Shown here: positions 21,678-32,505 of the stretch, one piece after another | Layout: each line of letters opens with the position of its first letter | How positions within the stretch are numbered: the stretch's first letter is position 1 | From: Candidatus Lightella neohaematopini | GTDB lineage: Bacteria > Pseudomonadota > Gammaproteobacteria > Enterobacterales > Enterobacteriaceae | Length of the DNA: 64,000 bases | Reading direction: 5' to 3' | NCBI GenBank assembly: GCA_025728475.1 | Contig: JAOBJN010000001.1 | Span: forward strand, 153,085-217,084 | Position numbers and translations under genes: made by a program | Notes under the pieces: model-generated | The model's input: only the letters and a program-made list of their open reading frames with translations | Databases searched by the model: none | Told to the model about the DNA's origin: nothing

Positions 21678-23996
21678 ATGTATTTTTGGAAAAATATATT
21701 TTTCTTATGTATATCTTTTATATGTAAAAAAATTCTAAATATTAGAACATATCAAAACAATTTACTTAATGTGAATAATAAAGTTAATAATCAATTGATT
21801 TATTTAGTATTAACTAATTCTAAGTTTTATTTAATATTATTATACATTCAATGTAAAAGATGTAATTTACCAAATCCATTAGATAATGTAATAACTAATA
21901 ATAATACAAAAATATCCAGATATTTTTGTGTAAAAGAAAAAAGAAATCATTTTAAGTATATGTATTATGATAAAAATATTAATAAATTTAATAATTATTT
22001 AAGTTTAGTTATTAACTATTATAATAGTATTACAATTATTTTAGTAACAATAATTAATAATAAAAAAAGATTATTTTTTTATAAAAATTCTTACTTTTTT
22101 ATAAATAATATAATTAATTTTTTTATAAAAATTGCTAATTTTTTATGGATAAAAAAAGATATTATATTATCTTTTTCAAAACCAATATCATCATTTTGTA
22201 TTTATAATAAGTTAAATAATATTACGTTAAGTAATACTAGTAAAGTATTAAGAATAATTAGTCTTTACTTTATGAGACAAAAAATGATAATAGTTGGATC
22301 AAATAATTTTAATACATATGATATTAATAATATTATTCATAATATCAAACAATATATAAAGAACAATAAAATAAATAGATTAATTTTTAGCAAAAAAGAT
22401 ATTATTAAATTACTTAAAGAAATATCAGCTAATTTTTCTTACGAAGCATTTAATTTATGTAATAATTTATTTCAGTTTTTCTTTAAAAGAATACATCATA
22501 CTTTAAAAGTACATAACATAAATAGAGTTAGATTAATTGCTGAGAAAAGACATAAAATTATTTATATTCCATGTCATCGTAGTCATATGGATTATATTAT
22601 TATTTCTTATGTATTGTATCACAGTACGTTGTTACCACCATTTATTGCTGCTGGAATAAATTTAAATTTTTGGTTAGTTGGAAATTTAGCTAGATTATTA
22701 GGAGCTTTTTTTATACGACGTAATTTTAAAAATAATAAATTATATTCCATTGTTTTTCGTGAATATTTTAATCAATTATTAAATAATGACGATACTGTAG
22801 AATATTTTATTGAAGGTAGTAGATCACGTACTGGAAAATTATTAACACCTAAAACTGGTTTATTAAATATAATTATAAAATATGTATTAAATAATATACA
22901 TAGACCAATTACTATTATTCCAATAAATATTAGTTATACAAAAGTTATAGAAATAGATTATTATAATGCAGAAATAAATAATAATATCAATAAAAAAGGT
23001 TACATTTTATTTTTATTTGAACAAATAAAAAATATTTATAATATAAATACTACCTATATTAATTTTGGTCAACCAATAAACATAAATAAAATAATAAGGA
23101 AAACCTTTTATCTAAAAACTGATAAAAAGTATATTACAACATTGGTAAATAATATTGCTTATAATATTATGAGTAAAATAAATAGTGCTGTAGTAATTAA
23201 TATATCTAGTCTATGTCTTACAATTTTATTAGATTCTAATAATTATACATTAACAAGAATACAGTTATTTAAACAACTATTATGTTATTTGAATTTATTA
23301 GATCGAGTTTCATACTTACCTGATTTAATAATTAAAAATTGTAGTAATAAAAAATATTGGTTAAAAAAATTTTTAGATAATAATAAAAATATTATTTACA
23401 ATCGTGATACTCATTTAGTATCTCTAATTAAAGATAATATTTATAATATAAGATATTATAAAAATAATATACAACATGTATTAATTCTACCAGCATTAGT
23501 TGCAAATGTTATATATACTAATTCTAGTATTAAGAGAACAAAACTAATATATTTAGTTAATTATATTTATCCAATAGTAAAATTAGATTTTTTTATTAAT
23601 ATTCATGAATTAAAGTTAAAATTATTAATTAATAAAATTATAAATGAGTTTATTAGGCAACATCTACTATTAGATAGTAATAATAAATTATTTCTAACTA
23701 AACATTATAAAGTAATGAAACTACTATCTAATAGTATTTATAAAGTATTATTACGTTATGTGATAATGTGTATATTATTAATTAATAATATTGAATTAAA
23801 ATTTATAAATTTAAGAGATAATTGGGATAAAATACAAAATAAATTAAATATTACACAGGATATACATAATATATTTGATAATATATCATTTAATAGTATT
23901 GCACTAATTTTTCGATCAGAATATCACTATAAAAATAGTATAAATATTATTAAAATAAATAAGTTATATAATATTTTAAAAAAACTTATTACTTAA
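21678..23996 (+). CDS. plsB: Glycerol-3-phosphate acyltransferase PlsB
   Basis: First step of phospholipid synthesis: acylates sn-glycerol 3-phosphate at position 1 at the inner membrane. 772 residues (E. coli 807). The acyltransferase blocks are conserved: HRSHMDYI (catalytic H-x4-D), GAFFIRRNF, EGSRSRTGK and the substrate-binding ITIIPINISYTKVIE. The flanks are strongly AT-drifted but open. An AAGGA lies at a good distance before the ATG. It is divergent from dnaB across 211 AT-rich bases. Keeping PlsB, with the lipid A genes, indicates the symbiont still builds its own membrane lipids at least in part. Confidence 0.95.
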   Translation: MYFWKNIFFLCISFICKKILNIRTYQNNLLNVNNKVNNQLIYLVLTNSKFYLILLYIQCKRCNLPNPLDNVITNNNTKISRYFCVKEKRNHFKYMYYDKNINKFNNYLSLVINYYNSITIILVTIINNKKRLFFYKNSYFFINNIINFFIKIANFLWIKKDIILSFSKPISSFCIYNKLNNITLSNTSKVLRIISLYFMRQKMIIVGSNNFNTYDINNIIHNIKQYIKNNKINRLIFSKKDIIKLLKEISANFSYEAFNLCNNLFQFFFKRIHHTLKVHNINRVRLIAEKRHKIIYIPCHRSHMDYIIISYVLYHSTLLPPFIAAGINLNFWLVGNLARLLGAFFIRRNFKNNKLYSIVFREYFNQLLNNDDTVEYFIEGSRSRTGKLLTPKTGLLNIIIKYVLNNIHRPITIIPINISYTKVIEIDYYNAEINNNINKKGYILFLFEQIKNIYNINTTYINFGQPININKIIRKTFYLKTDKKYITTLVNNIAYNIMSKINSAVVINISSLCLTILLDSNNYTLTRIQLFKQLLCYLNLLDRVSYLPDLIIKNCSNKKYWLKKFLDNNKNIIYNRDTHLVSLIKDNIYNIRYYKNNIQHVLILPALVANVIYTNSSIKRTKLIYLVNYIYPIVKLDFFINIHELKLKLLINKIINEFIRQHLLLDSNNKLFLTKHYKVMKLLSNSIYKVLLRYVIMCILLINNIELKFINLRDNWDKIQNKLNITQDIHNIFDNISFNSIALIFRSEYHYKNSINIIKINKLYNILKKLIT

Positions 23997-23998
23997 TC

Positions 23999-24841
23999 TT
24001 ATATTATTAGTCCAACTAATATTAGTAAACCAATATAGTTATTAACTATAAAAGCTTTATAATAATTATTTATTTTTTTGTATAAATTAATTTATATTAG
24101 TAAAAAATATAATACTAATTATTAAAATACTAATTAATAGTGTATATTTTTTAATATATAAATTAATAATTAATAATAATAGAGTAATTATAACTATAAT
24201 ACGATAAACATTTCTAATTTATTAAACAATATAACAATAGATTTAATCTCTAATTTGATATTATCATCTTGTCAATTAAAGCATAAATACTATCATATAA
24301 TACATAATGTATTAGTAAAAAAATTAACTAACAGACTGTATTATAATTACAATACATATTACGATATGCAATAAGAATTGGTAAACTAAAAGCTATACCT
24401 GATATTAATTGAGGTACATAAATGTATCTCTTTAAAAAGAGATAAGTAATCATTAATATTAATCTAAAATAGACAGCATTATAATATTTTTATCTAAAAT
24501 TAATACTAAAAAAGTAGCTATAACTAATAATAAAATAAAAATTAAATATGCTTCATTAATTTTTAATTTGTTGGTTAATAATGGCCAATTTTTAGTACGT
24601 GTTACAAAACAGTCAAACTTATAATCTATACAATCATTAATAACACATCCAGTTGATCTAGTTATAATTATTTCTAATATAAAAACTATAATATTACTAA
24701 AATTAGAAAACTACTATTTTTAGTTAACCATATAACCATAATGTTGGCCATAGTAATAAATAATAATCTAGTTGGTTGATGAATACGTATTAAAAAACCG
24801 TAAAGTAAAATTTTGTTTTTAAATTTATTAATAAAATACAT
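23999..24841 (-). pseudogene. ubiA: Decayed 4-hydroxybenzoate octaprenyltransferase (ubiA)
   Basis: Fills the longest stretch without an intact gene. Read on the minus strand, UbiA-like pieces appear in order but in different frames and interrupted by stops. ATG at 24841 gives an N-terminal piece with FLIRIHQPTRLLF that stops at 24686-24688. The next frame gives RSTGCVINDCIDYKFD, matching the family's NDxxDxxxD prenyl-diphosphate motif (E. coli NDYADRKFD), and runs to a stop after IIMLSILD. Further pieces read KRYIYVPQLISGIAF and, at the end, KAFIVNNYIGLLILVGLII before TAA at 23999-24001. In E. coli ubiA also abuts plsB convergently. At least four frame changes make it non-functional. Confidence 0.88.
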
Positions 24842-24846
24842 AATTT

Positions 24847-25659
24847 TTATTTAATAAAATATTTTAACACTAATGATACTGGAGGATAAATTCCATGCCA
24901 TAAAAAAAATGAATATGCAGCCTGATAAATTAGCATACCAATACCATCATAATAGTTAATTTTTTCTTTACGACGTTTTAATAATACAGATTCATAATTA
25001 TCATGATAATACAAATCATAAAATTTAGCAGTTTTTTTAGTAATAGTTGATAATTTAATCTTGTTAAGATCTAATATAACTGGGGTAGCATTGATAACTA
25101 AATCATAATTATATTTACTAATATATTGTATTGGTAATAATATAATATTACATGCTGGATCTAATTGTTTATAAAAATTATATAAATTTATTGCTCTATT
25201 AATACTTCTGTTAGTAATAAATATCTTACATTTATAAGACAATAAAAACATTACTATAATTTTAGCTACTCCACCAGCACCAATTAACAATATATTATTA
25301 TTATATTCTAACAATCTTAATCTTATTAAATCGTTTATTAATCCAACACCATCAGTATTATCACCAAATAATGTTCCATCTTTTTGTTTTTTTATTGTAT
25401 TTACTATTTTAGTAGTATTGCTAATGTAACTAGTATTATCACATAATTTAATCGCATGTTCCTTAAATGGAGCAGTAATATTTACTCCTAATCCACCATT
25501 AGCAAAAAAATTATTTATTATCGTATTAAAATTATTTTTTGATACTAATATTTTTGTATATTTACTAGATTCAATATTTGTTAGTGACGCAAAAATACTA
25601 TATATTAATGGAGATTTACTATGCTTTATTGGATTACCTAATACAGCAAAATTATACAT
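24847..25659 (-). CDS. aroE: Shikimate dehydrogenase
   Basis: Reduces 3-dehydroshikimate to shikimate with NADPH. From the ATG at 25659 it has 270 residues (E. coli 272) and starts MYNFAVLGNPIKHSKSPLIY; the eight extra upstream codons overlap tsaC and have no family match. Conserved features are SKSP for shikimate binding, NITAPFKEHA with the catalytic lysine, GDNTDGVGL with the catalytic aspartate, and the dinucleotide-binding GAGGVAKI followed by TNRS. It starts five bases after tsaC as in the E. coli tsaC-aroE arrangement. The active site is intact, unlike the altered AroA and AroB loops. Confidence 0.95.
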   Translation of the reverse strand: MYNFAVLGNPIKHSKSPLIYSIFASLTNIESSKYTKILVSKNNFNTIINNFFANGGLGVNITAPFKEHAIKLCDNTSYISNTTKIVNTIKKQKDGTLFGDNTDGVGLINDLIRLRLLEYNNNILLIGAGGVAKIIVMFLLSYKCKIFITNRSINRAINLYNFYKQLDPACNIILLPIQYISKYNYDLVINATPVILDLNKIKLSTITKKTAKFYDLYYHDNYESVLLKRRKEKINYYDGIGMLIYQAAYSFFLWHGIYPPVSLVLKYFIK

Positions 25660-25663
25660 TTTA

Positions 25664-26215
25664 TTAACCCCGAATAACAGCATTACTTATAGCATCATAA
25701 ATTTTAGTAGGATATAATAATTTACCAACATTATAATTCATAATTACTACTTTTGATCCAAATAATTTATATACTTCATTTACAGTACGGGCTGGTAATT
25801 GCTGGCTAATATTTGCGCTAGTGGATACTATTGCTTTACCAAATTTTCGACAAATTAATTTAATGGGTAAAAAATTACTTATACGTACTACTAATTTAGT
25901 ATATTTACCAGTTAACCAAACCGGGGTATTATTATTAACTGGTAATGCCCAACTTATTGGACCTGGCCAACTAGAAAATAACTTTTTACGTATATCAATA
26001 GTTATTTTTGTTTCATCAATATATTTTTTTATTTGTTTATAATGTGAAGCTACTAATATTAATCCTTTTTCAATTGGTCTATTTTTTAATGTTAATATTT
26101 TTTTTACTGCTATTTCGTAATCAGGATCGCATCCTAACCCGAATACTGATTCAGTGGGATAAGCAATAATTTTTTTATTTTTTAATGCTACTACTATTTT
26201 ATTTAATTCAGTCAT
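25664..26215 (-). CDS. tsaC: Threonylcarbamoyl-AMP synthase TsaC
   Basis: Makes threonylcarbamoyl-adenylate from threonine, bicarbonate and ATP for the universal t6A37 modification of ANN-decoding tRNAs. 183 residues (E. coli 190). YrdC-fold features: AYPTESVFGLGCDP near residue 19-32, KNRPIEKGLILV, and STSANIS in the C-terminal half. The KxR and SxN signature elements of the family are present. ANN codons are extremely common in this AT-rich genome, which may explain its conservation. It is upstream of aroE on the same strand and divergent from def. Confidence 0.93.
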   Translation of the reverse strand: MTELNKIVVALKNKKIIAYPTESVFGLGCDPDYEIAVKKILTLKNRPIEKGLILVASHYKQIKKYIDETKITIDIRKKLFSSWPGPISWALPVNNNTPVWLTGKYTKLVVRISNFLPIKLICRKFGKAIVSTSANISQQLPARTVNEVYKLFGSKVVIMNYNVGKLLYPTKIYDAISNAVIRG

Positions 26216-26324
26216 ATCAATAAACTATATAATTAATATGTTTATTATAATATAATTTTTAGTAGATAAATATAATTAATTATTGTATTATATTACCAAC
26301 ATTAAATAAAAGACAATATTAATT

Positions 26325-26816
26325 ATGTCTATATTAAAAATATTATATTATCCTAATAGGAAATTAAAACAAAAAGCTAATTTAGTTTCTAATATAGATC
26401 ATAATATTAACAAAATTATTAATGATATGTTTGAAACAATGTACCTTGCTAAAGGTATAGGGTTGGCTGCAACACAAGTTAACATAAATAAATGTATTAT
26501 TGTCATCGACATTTCTAAAAAACATAATCAACAATTAATTTTAATAAATCCTAAAATTATTAAGAGAATTGGTAAAATTATTATGGAAGAAGGTTGTTTA
26601 TCTATACCAAATATTAGTGCTCCAGTTATAAGATCAGAAAAAATAATATTACAATCATTAGATTGTTATGGTAGACTATTTGAACTACAAGCAGAATCAT
26701 TATTATCAGTTTGTATTCAACATGAAATTGATCATTTAAATGGATTATTATTTATAGATAGATTATCATTGTCTAAACAAAACTATATAAAAAATATTAT
26801 AGATCATAATTTATAA
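26325..26816 (+). CDS. def: Peptide deformylase
   Basis: Removes the formyl group from nascent proteins. 163 residues (E. coli 169). The three metalloprotease motifs are intact: GIGLAATQ, EGCLSIP with the metal-binding cysteine, and QHEIDHLNG with two histidine ligands and the catalytic glutamate. It precedes fmt by 12 bases, the classical def-fmt pair whose products form the formylation/deformylation cycle. The E. coli neighbour rsmB on the other side of fmt has been lost. Confidence 0.96.
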   Translation: MSILKILYYPNRKLKQKANLVSNIDHNINKIINDMFETMYLAKGIGLAATQVNINKCIIVIDISKKHNQQLILINPKIIKRIGKIIMEEGCLSIPNISAPVIRSEKIILQSLDCYGRLFELQAESLLSVCIQHEIDHLNGLLFIDRLSLSKQNYIKNIIDHNL

Positions 26817-26828
26817 ATTATTTTTAAC

Positions 26829-27782
26829 ATGCAAGAAAATTTACGTATAGTATTTATTGGTTCTTCTATTTTTTCTTTGTATCATTTAATAAAATTAATT
26901 AAGAAAAAATATCGTATTATTTTAATAATTACTAAACCTAAACCTAAATTCTCTAAAAGAAATAAAAAAAATTTATCAAATTTAATTATTAAAATTTCAG
27001 TTAAATATAATATACCAATATTATGTTCTAAATCATTAGATGATATACAAGTAACATTATCAAAATTAACAGTTGATTTGATCATTGTTGCTTCTTATGG
27101 AAAAAAATTGTCAGACTCTATATTAAATATACCTAAATTTGGTTGTTTAAATATTCATGGTTCATTACTACCAAGATGGCGGGGAGCAGCACCAATTCAA
27201 AGAGCTATATATTATGGTGATTGTATTACTGGCGTAACTATTATGAAGTTAAGTAATAACTTAGATACTGGTAATATTATATATCAGAAAATTTGTGTAA
27301 TAAAAAAACATGATAATAATGTTACCTTATGTAAAAGGTTAGCTAAAATAGGTTCTACAATTTTAGTTAAGTTATTACAAACTAACTTATTTAACAATAG
27401 TGTGTCACAAAATAATATTGGTATAACATATGCAAAAAAATTAACTAAACAAGAAGCAAGAATTGATTGGTCTTTATCAAATACTAGATTAATAAATATG
27501 ATTAATGCATTTAATCCTTGGCCAATGGCTTTTTTTTGTTATCAAAATAATTTAATTAAAATTATAAGTGCTATAGCAAGTGATTATTATATTAATCAAA
27601 ATCCAGGAACAATAATACATTACAATAAATGGGGAATATATATTACCACTGGTCGGGGAATTATAATTCTTACATCAATAAAAATAATTAGTAAAAATAA
27701 TAATGTTATTACTGTAAGTAGTAATAATATTTTACCAATTGCTGATAAATTATTTAAAATAAATACTAACCTAGATAAATAA
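26829..27782 (+). CDS. fmt: Methionyl-tRNA formyltransferase
   Basis: Formylates initiator Met-tRNA with 10-formyl-tetrahydrofolate. 317 residues (E. coli 315). N-terminal Rossmann-type domain with IVFIGSSIFS, the catalytic region NIHGSLLPRWRGAAPIQRAI and the aspartate in NNLDTGNII; the C-terminal tRNA-binding OB domain is present (INAFNPWPMAF, GIYITTGRG). It uses a folate cofactor, and a folate synthesis gene (pabA) is kept in the same window. The stop is one base from the convergent rplQ stop. Confidence 0.96.
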   Translation: MQENLRIVFIGSSIFSLYHLIKLIKKKYRIILIITKPKPKFSKRNKKNLSNLIIKISVKYNIPILCSKSLDDIQVTLSKLTVDLIIVASYGKKLSDSILNIPKFGCLNIHGSLLPRWRGAAPIQRAIYYGDCITGVTIMKLSNNLDTGNIIYQKICVIKKHDNNVTLCKRLAKIGSTILVKLLQTNLFNNSVSQNNIGITYAKKLTKQEARIDWSLSNTRLINMINAFNPWPMAFFCYQNNLIKIISAIASDYYINQNPGTIIHYNKWGIYITTGRGIIILTSIKIISKNNNVITVSSNNILPIADKLFKINTNLDK

Positions 27783-27783
27783 T

Positions 27784-28152
27784 TTATTTCTTATTTCTTA
27801 ATGTAAACTCGATATAAGCCATAGGAGCATTATCTCCGTAGCGGTAACCACATTTTAAAATTCTAGTATAACCACCATTATAATAATTAATAAAACGAGG
27901 AGCTATTTCGTTAAATAATTTTTTTATTATTTTATTATTATGTATTTTAATAAATACTTGTCTTCTATTATGTATACTATTTACTTTTGCTTTTGTAATT
28001 AATGGTTCAATAAAACGACGTAATTCTTTAGCTTTAGGTAAAGTAGTTTTAATAATTTCATAATTAATTAATGATTGTGCTAAATTATATAACATGGCTA
28101 ATTTATGACTATTGTTACGATTAAATCTTTTACCAATTTTACGATGACGCAT
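27784..28152 (-). CDS. rplQ: 50S ribosomal protein L17
   Basis: Large-subunit protein near the exit tunnel. 122 residues (E. coli 127). Start [20 protein letters not shown] is the family hallmark; [10 protein letters not shown] and the C-terminal [22 protein letters not shown] follow. It is the last gene of the alpha operon (rpsM-rpsK-rpsD-rpoA-rplQ), 53 bases after rpoA. AGGAGAA upstream of the ATG is one of the clearer ribosome sites here. The C-terminal tail beyond the conserved core is trimmed. Confidence 0.97.
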   Translation of the reverse strand: MRHRKIGKRFNRNNSHKLAMLYNLAQSLINYEIIKTTLPKAKELRRFIEPLITKAKVNSIHNRRQVFIKIHNNKIIKKLFNEIAPRFINYYNGGYTRILKCGYRYGDNAPMAYIEFTLRNKK

Positions 28153-28205
28153 TATATTTGTTCTCCTAAAATAACGATTTTTATTTAAAAATCATTATTT
28201 TTAAA

Positions 28206-29177
28206 CTAATTATTAGTAGGTGGCCAATTTTTTAACTGCATACCTAAAGTTAATCCGTATGAAGATAATACATCTTTAATTTCAGTAAGTGATTTTTTAC
28301 CAAGATTTGGTGTTTTTAATAGCTCAACTTCAGTTTTTTGTACTAAATCACCTATATAACGAATTGATTCTGCTTTTAAACAATTAGCTGATCTAACTGT
28401 TAGTTCTAAATCTTCAACAGATTTTAACAATATTGGATCAAATTCAGGCTCTTGTTTTTTTGTTTCTGGTTGTTGTATATTATTCAAATCAACAAATGCA
28501 TCTAGTTGTTGTGATAATATTGTAGCAGCATATCTAATTGCTTCTTCTGGATTAATAGTACCGTTAGTTTCTATGTCTAATACTAATCTATCTAGATCAG
28601 TACGTTGTTCAACTCTAGCTGCTTCTACTCTATAAGCAATACGTTCGATAGGGCTATAACATGCATCTAAAAGTAATTTACCTATAGCTCTATCTTCTAT
28701 TACTTGATTGTAAGCAGGTACATAACCTCTACCCCATTGTATTTTAATTTTCATACTAATAGAAGCATTATCATGTGTTAAATGACATATGATATGTTGC
28801 TTATTAATGATATCAACATTAGCATTATGAATAATATCAGATGCTGTCACTGGTCCAATACCTGATTTATTTAAATTTAATATTATACTATCTTTATTAT
28901 GTATCCTTACTGCTAAATCTTTCAAATTTAAAATAATTTCTACTATATCTTCTTTAACTCCTTCTTTAACACTATATTCATGTAATACACCATCAATTTC
29001 TACTTCTGTAACAGCACATCCTGGTATTGAAGATAATAGTATTCTACGTAATGCGTTACCTAAAGTATATCCAAAACCTCTTTCTAATGGTTCTAAAACT
29101 ACTTGTGAATAAGTTGTACTTATTTGTTTAATACTAACTAAACGGGGTTTTAATAATTTTATTGTATAAGAGTACAT
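28206..29177 (-). CDS. rpoA: DNA-directed RNA polymerase alpha subunit
   Basis: Scaffold subunit for RNA polymerase assembly and promoter/activator contact. 323 residues (E. coli 329). The N-terminal assembly domain has [20 protein letters not shown] and [18 protein letters not shown]; after a linker, the DNA-binding C-terminal domain (about 250-318) has [14 protein letters not shown] and [17 protein letters not shown]. The UP-element-binding arginine region is preserved. It is within the alpha operon between rpsD and rplQ. The protein is markedly better conserved than metabolic genes in the window. Confidence 0.98.
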   Translation of the reverse strand: MYSYTIKLLKPRLVSIKQISTTYSQVVLEPLERGFGYTLGNALRRILLSSIPGCAVTEVEIDGVLHEYSVKEGVKEDIVEIILNLKDLAVRIHNKDSIILNLNKSGIGPVTASDIIHNANVDIINKQHIICHLTHDNASISMKIKIQWGRGYVPAYNQVIEDRAIGKLLLDACYSPIERIAYRVEAARVEQRTDLDRLVLDIETNGTINPEEAIRYAATILSQQLDAFVDLNNIQQPETKKQEPEFDPILLKSVEDLELTVRSANCLKAESIRYIGDLVQKTEVELLKTPNLGKKSLTEIKDVLSSYGLTLGMQLKNWPPTNN

Positions 29178-29186
29178 TTTATATCT

Positions 29187-29807
29187 CTACTTGGAATAAA
29201 GTTCAACAATTAAATGTTCATTAATATCTAGTGGTAAATCTGTACGATCTATGTTACGTATAATTTTACCACACATATTTTTAGTATCTATATCAATCCA
29301 TTTAGGTGATTCATATTGTGATGATAATTCTAATGCAGCTAAAATTCTTGATTGTTTTTTAGCACGATCATTAATAGTAATAATATCATTAACCTTGACT
29401 TGATAAGAAGCAATATTAACAATATAATTATTTACTTTAATTGCTTTATGACTAATTAATTGACGTGCTTCAGCTCTAGTAGAACTAAAACCAATACGAT
29501 ATACAATATTATCTAATCGATATTCTAATAATGTTAATAAGTATTCACCAGTATTTTTCTTATTACGAGATGCTTGTTTATATAGTTTAACAAATTGTTT
29601 TTCTAGTATACCATAAATACGACGTATTTTTTGTTTTTCTCTTAACTGTATACCATAATCTGATATACGAGACTTTTTAATTATATGTTGACCAGGTAAC
29701 TGATTTATTTTACATTTTGAATCAATTGCACGTATTCCTGATTTTAGAAATAGATCAGTACCCTCACGTCGACTTAGCTTTAATTTTGGACCAATAAATT
29801 TTGCCAT
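29187..29807 (-). CDS. rpsD: 30S ribosomal protein S4
   Basis: Primary 16S rRNA binder that nucleates 30S assembly. 206 residues, the E. coli length. Starts [21 protein letters not shown]4/RNA-binding domain [20 protein letters not shown] lies at about 92-111. In E. coli S4 is the translational repressor of the alpha operon; the rpsM leader here was not seen to contain a recognisable pseudoknot. It lies ten bases before rpoA. Confidence 0.97.
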   Translation of the reverse strand: MAKFIGPKLKLSRREGTDLFLKSGIRAIDSKCKINQLPGQHIIKKSRISDYGIQLREKQKIRRIYGILEKQFVKLYKQASRNKKNTGEYLLTLLEYRLDNIVYRIGFSSTRAEARQLISHKAIKVNNYIVNIASYQVKVNDIITINDRAKKQSRILAALELSSQYESPKWIDIDTKNMCGKIIRNIDRTDLPLDINEHLIVELYSK

Positions 29808-29833
29808 ATTTATCCTTATTATAAATTATACAG

Positions 29834-30229
29834 TTATACTCTTCTTTTTTTTGGTGCTCTACAACCATTATGAGGAATTGGAGTAACATCTGTAATATTG
29901 GTAATATGAAAGCCAGCATTATTTAATGCTCTAATTGCTGATTCTCTACCAGGTCCTGGACCATTAATCATAACTTCTAAATTTTTTATTCCATATTCTT
30001 TCACCGAATTTGAGCAACGCTCAGTAGCTACTTGAGCTGCAAATGGAGTAGATTTTCTTGATCCTCTAAAACCAGATCCACCAGAAGTTGCCCAACCTAA
30101 CGTATTACCGTATTTATCGGTAATTGTAATTATAGTATTATTAAATGATGCATGTATATGTGCAATACCATCTGTTAATTGTTTTTTTAATTTTTTTCTT
30201 TTATTAACTCTATTAGAAGCAATATTCAT
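29834..30229 (-). CDS. rpsK: 30S ribosomal protein S11
   Basis: Platform protein contacting mRNA near the E site. 131 residues (E. coli 129). Conserved core [29 protein letters not shown] (seen as [20 protein letters not shown]), [17 protein letters not shown] and the C-terminal [16 protein letters not shown], which is almost invariant. Second in the alpha operon after rpsM, 18 bases downstream of it. Nothing unusual. Confidence 0.98.
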   Translation of the reverse strand: MNIASNRVNKRKKLKKQLTDGIAHIHASFNNTIITITDKYGNTLGWATSGGSGFRGSRKSTPFAAQVATERCSNSVKEYGIKNLEVMINGPGPGRESAIRALNNAGFHITNITDVTPIPHNGCRAPKKRRV

Positions 30230-30247
30230 TATTATACCTAACTTTAA

Positions 30248-30595
30248 TTAATATTTTTTTGATTTTTTACAAGTTTTTGCATTAGTTCTAGTTCTTTGTC
30301 CTCTAACTGGTAAATGATATTTATGACGTAATCCCCGATAAGTACCTAAATCTATTAAACGTTTAATATTTAGTGTAGTTTTACGACGTAAATCTCCTTC
30401 GACAGTTAATGTTAATATGATATCACGTATTTTATTAATATCATTTTCTGATAATGTACTAACTTTAGTGTGTGGATTAATTTGTGCTGATATACAAATA
30501 TTATTTGCGGTACTTTTACCAATACCATATATTGATCTTAATGCTATACAAATATGTTTATTTTCTGGAATATTTACTCCTACTATACGTATCAT
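30248..30595 (-). CDS. rpsM: 30S ribosomal protein S13
   Basis: Head protein contacting the P-site tRNA and the large subunit (bridge B1). 115 residues (E. coli 118). Starts [26 protein letters not shown] and ends with [22 protein letters not shown], including the tRNA-contacting basic tail. First gene of the alpha operon, 17 bases after rpmJ, so it is likely transcribed on from the spc operon. Confidence 0.97.
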   Translation of the reverse strand: MIRIVGVNIPENKHICIALRSIYGIGKSTANNICISAQINPHTKVSTLSENDINKIRDIILTLTVEGDLRRKTTLNIKRLIDLGTYRGLRHKYHLPVRGQRTRTNAKTCKKSKKY

Positions 30596-30612
30596 TTATA
30601 AGCACCTTTTAT

Positions 30613-30726
30613 TTAACCTTGACGTTGTTTATGTTTTGGATCATTACATACTACACGTAGTACACCATTACGTTTAATAATTCTGCAGTAACGACAAATT
30701 TTTTTTATTGATGAACGTACCTTCAT
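30613..30726 (-). CDS. rpmJ: 50S ribosomal protein L36
   Basis: A 37-codon gene between secY and rpsM: ATG is the complement of 30724-30726, TAA the complement of 30613-30615. The product [20 protein letters not shown] continues to [10 protein letters not shown]. The zinc ligands C11, C14, C27 and H32 are present, so it is the zinc-binding form. It is one residue shorter than E. coli L36 (38), from a deletion between the third cysteine and the histidine. Location matches the end of the E. coli spc operon. Confidence 0.96.
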   Translation of the reverse strand: MKVRSSIKKICRYCRIIKRNGVLRVVCNDPKHKQRQG

Positions 30727-30739
30727 TTTTTATATTTAA

Positions 30740-32053
30740 TTACCTTAAATTTACTTTTTTTATTATAGAATCATACTGATTAGAAATCATAATTGTTTGT
30801 ATATGTGATATACAATCCATAATTACTATAACCACAATTAATAAGGATGTACCTCCAAAACTAAATGGCATTTTTATAATATTATGCATAAGTTCTGGTA
30901 TAAGACATATCATTGTAATATATAACGAACCAACCAATGTTAGTTTATTAGTTATATTATTAATATGTCTAGCTGTTTTTTCTCCTGGTCTAATACCAGG
31001 AATAAAAGCTCCAGATTTTTTTAAATTATCAGCTGTTTCTCTAGAATTAAATACTAAAGTTGTATAAAAAAAACAAAAAAATATGATTGCTACTGAGTAT
31101 AGTACTATATGTACATATTGACCAGGTTGTAAATGCATTAAAATAAAATGTAACCAATTATCTGATTTATAACTATTACTAAACCAAGAAATAATTGTGG
31201 TAGGAAGTAATATTATGCTAGAAGCAAATATTGCTGGTATAACTCCAGACATATTAATTTTTAATGGTAAATGTGTACTTTGTGCATTATACATTCTTCT
31301 ACCATGTTGTCTTCTGGCATAGTTCACAATAATTTTTCTCTGTCCACTTTCAATAAATACAACTAAAAAAATTATTATGAAAATAAATATTGTAGTAATT
31401 ATAAGTAAAATTATATTTAAATTATTTTGTCTAATTTGCTCAATAGCATGGATAATAGTAATAGGTAAGTCAGCTATAATTCCAGTAAATATTATTATTG
31501 ATATACCATTGCCAATACCTTTTTCAGTAATTTGTTCTCCTATCCACATCAATAATATGGTACCACATATTAAACTTATCGAAGAAATAAAATAAAACAA
31601 CATATTTGGATTAATAATTAATCTATTAATTATTGGTATACTAGGTAAACTAATTGAAATTCCCAAAGATTGAAATATAGCTAGTATTAATGTACCATAT
31701 CTAATATACTTATTAATTTTTCGTCTACCAATTTCACCATCTTTTTTCATTTCTATAAATTTCGGATGTATAAAAGTTAAAAATTGTATAACTATAGATG
31801 ACGAAATGTAAGGCATGATACCCAGTGAAAATATTGATGCTCTACTTAAAGCACCTCCAGAAAACATATTTAACATTTCAATAATGGTACCTTTTTGTTG
31901 CGTTATTAATTCTTCAATAATAGATACATCAATACCAGGAATTGGTATAAATGATCCCATACGAAAAACAATGAGGGCAATGATAACAAATAATATTCTA
32001 GATTTTAACTCATATAAACTTTGTTTATTATTATAATTTATTTGTTTTATCAT
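30740..32053 (-). CDS. secY: Protein translocase subunit SecY
   Basis: Channel subunit of the SecYEG translocon in the inner membrane. 437 residues (E. coli 443). Ten hydrophobic helices can be traced; the plug/channel region FIPIPGIDV, the loop motif [21 protein letters not shown] (SecA/ribosome contact) and [11 protein letters not shown] are conserved. Its partner SecE is at 52512; SecG is not in the window. As in E. coli it lies between rplO and rpmJ in the spc operon. Confidence 0.97.
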   Translation of the reverse strand: MIKQINYNNKQSLYELKSRILFVIIALIVFRMGSFIPIPGIDVSIIEELITQQKGTIIEMLNMFSGGALSRASIFSLGIMPYISSSIVIQFLTFIHPKFIEMKKDGEIGRRKINKYIRYGTLILAIFQSLGISISLPSIPIINRLIINPNMLFYFISSISLICGTILLMWIGEQITEKGIGNGISIIIFTGIIADLPITIIHAIEQIRQNNLNIILLIITTIFIFIIIFLVVFIESGQRKIIVNYARRQHGRRMYNAQSTHLPLKINMSGVIPAIFASSIILLPTTIISWFSNSYKSDNWLHFILMHLQPGQYVHIVLYSVAIIFFCFFYTTLVFNSRETADNLKKSGAFIPGIRPGEKTARHINNITNKLTLVGSLYITMICLIPELMHNIIKMPFSFGGTSLLIVVIVIMDCISHIQTIMISNQYDSIIKKVNLR

Positions 32054-32066
32054 GTTTAAACTGTAA

Positions 32067-32504
32067 TTATGTTACAGTACCACCATTTAATTCTATATTA
32101 TATTTTGTATTAGCACTAACTTTTATGCCAATTATGTGTATTGTTTTTTTTATTAAATGTTTTTTGTTTAAGATAATTTTAACTTTTTTAGTACTACTTT
32201 TAATTAAATTATAAGATTTTAATATTTTAAGATCAATTTTATTTTCTTTAATAATAAATAATTTTTCTAAACTAATTTCTTTAGTATAAATATTTTTTTT
32301 TGATATAAATCCAGACTTAGGAATTCTCCTATTTATTGGAGTTTGACCTCCTTCAAAATTACGACTAATTTTTTTTCCTGAACGAGACTTTTGTCCTTTA
32401 TGTCCTCTACCACTGGTTTTTCCTAGTCCGGAACTTATACCTCTACCCAAACGGGTTTTATTTTTTCTTGATTTTTTGGATACATCTAATGAATTTAAAT
32501 ACAT
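32067..32504 (-). CDS. rplO: 50S ribosomal protein L15
   Basis: Late-assembly protein of the large subunit. From the ATG at 32504 it has 145 residues (E. coli 144) and begins [20 protein letters not shown]. The longer frame would overlap rpmD with residues absent from the family. The glycine/arginine-rich N-terminal extension [20 protein letters not shown] is well kept, the C-terminal half is strongly lysine/isoleucine-drifted. One base separates it from rpmD. Confidence 0.95.
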   Translation of the reverse strand: MYLNSLDVSKKSRKNKTRLGRGISSGLGKTSGRGHKGQKSRSGKKISRNFEGGQTPINRRIPKSGFISKKNIYTKEISLEKLFIIKENKIDLKILKSYNLIKSSTKKVKIILNKKHLIKKTIHIIGIKVSANTKYNIELNGGTVT

Positions 32505-32505
32505 T

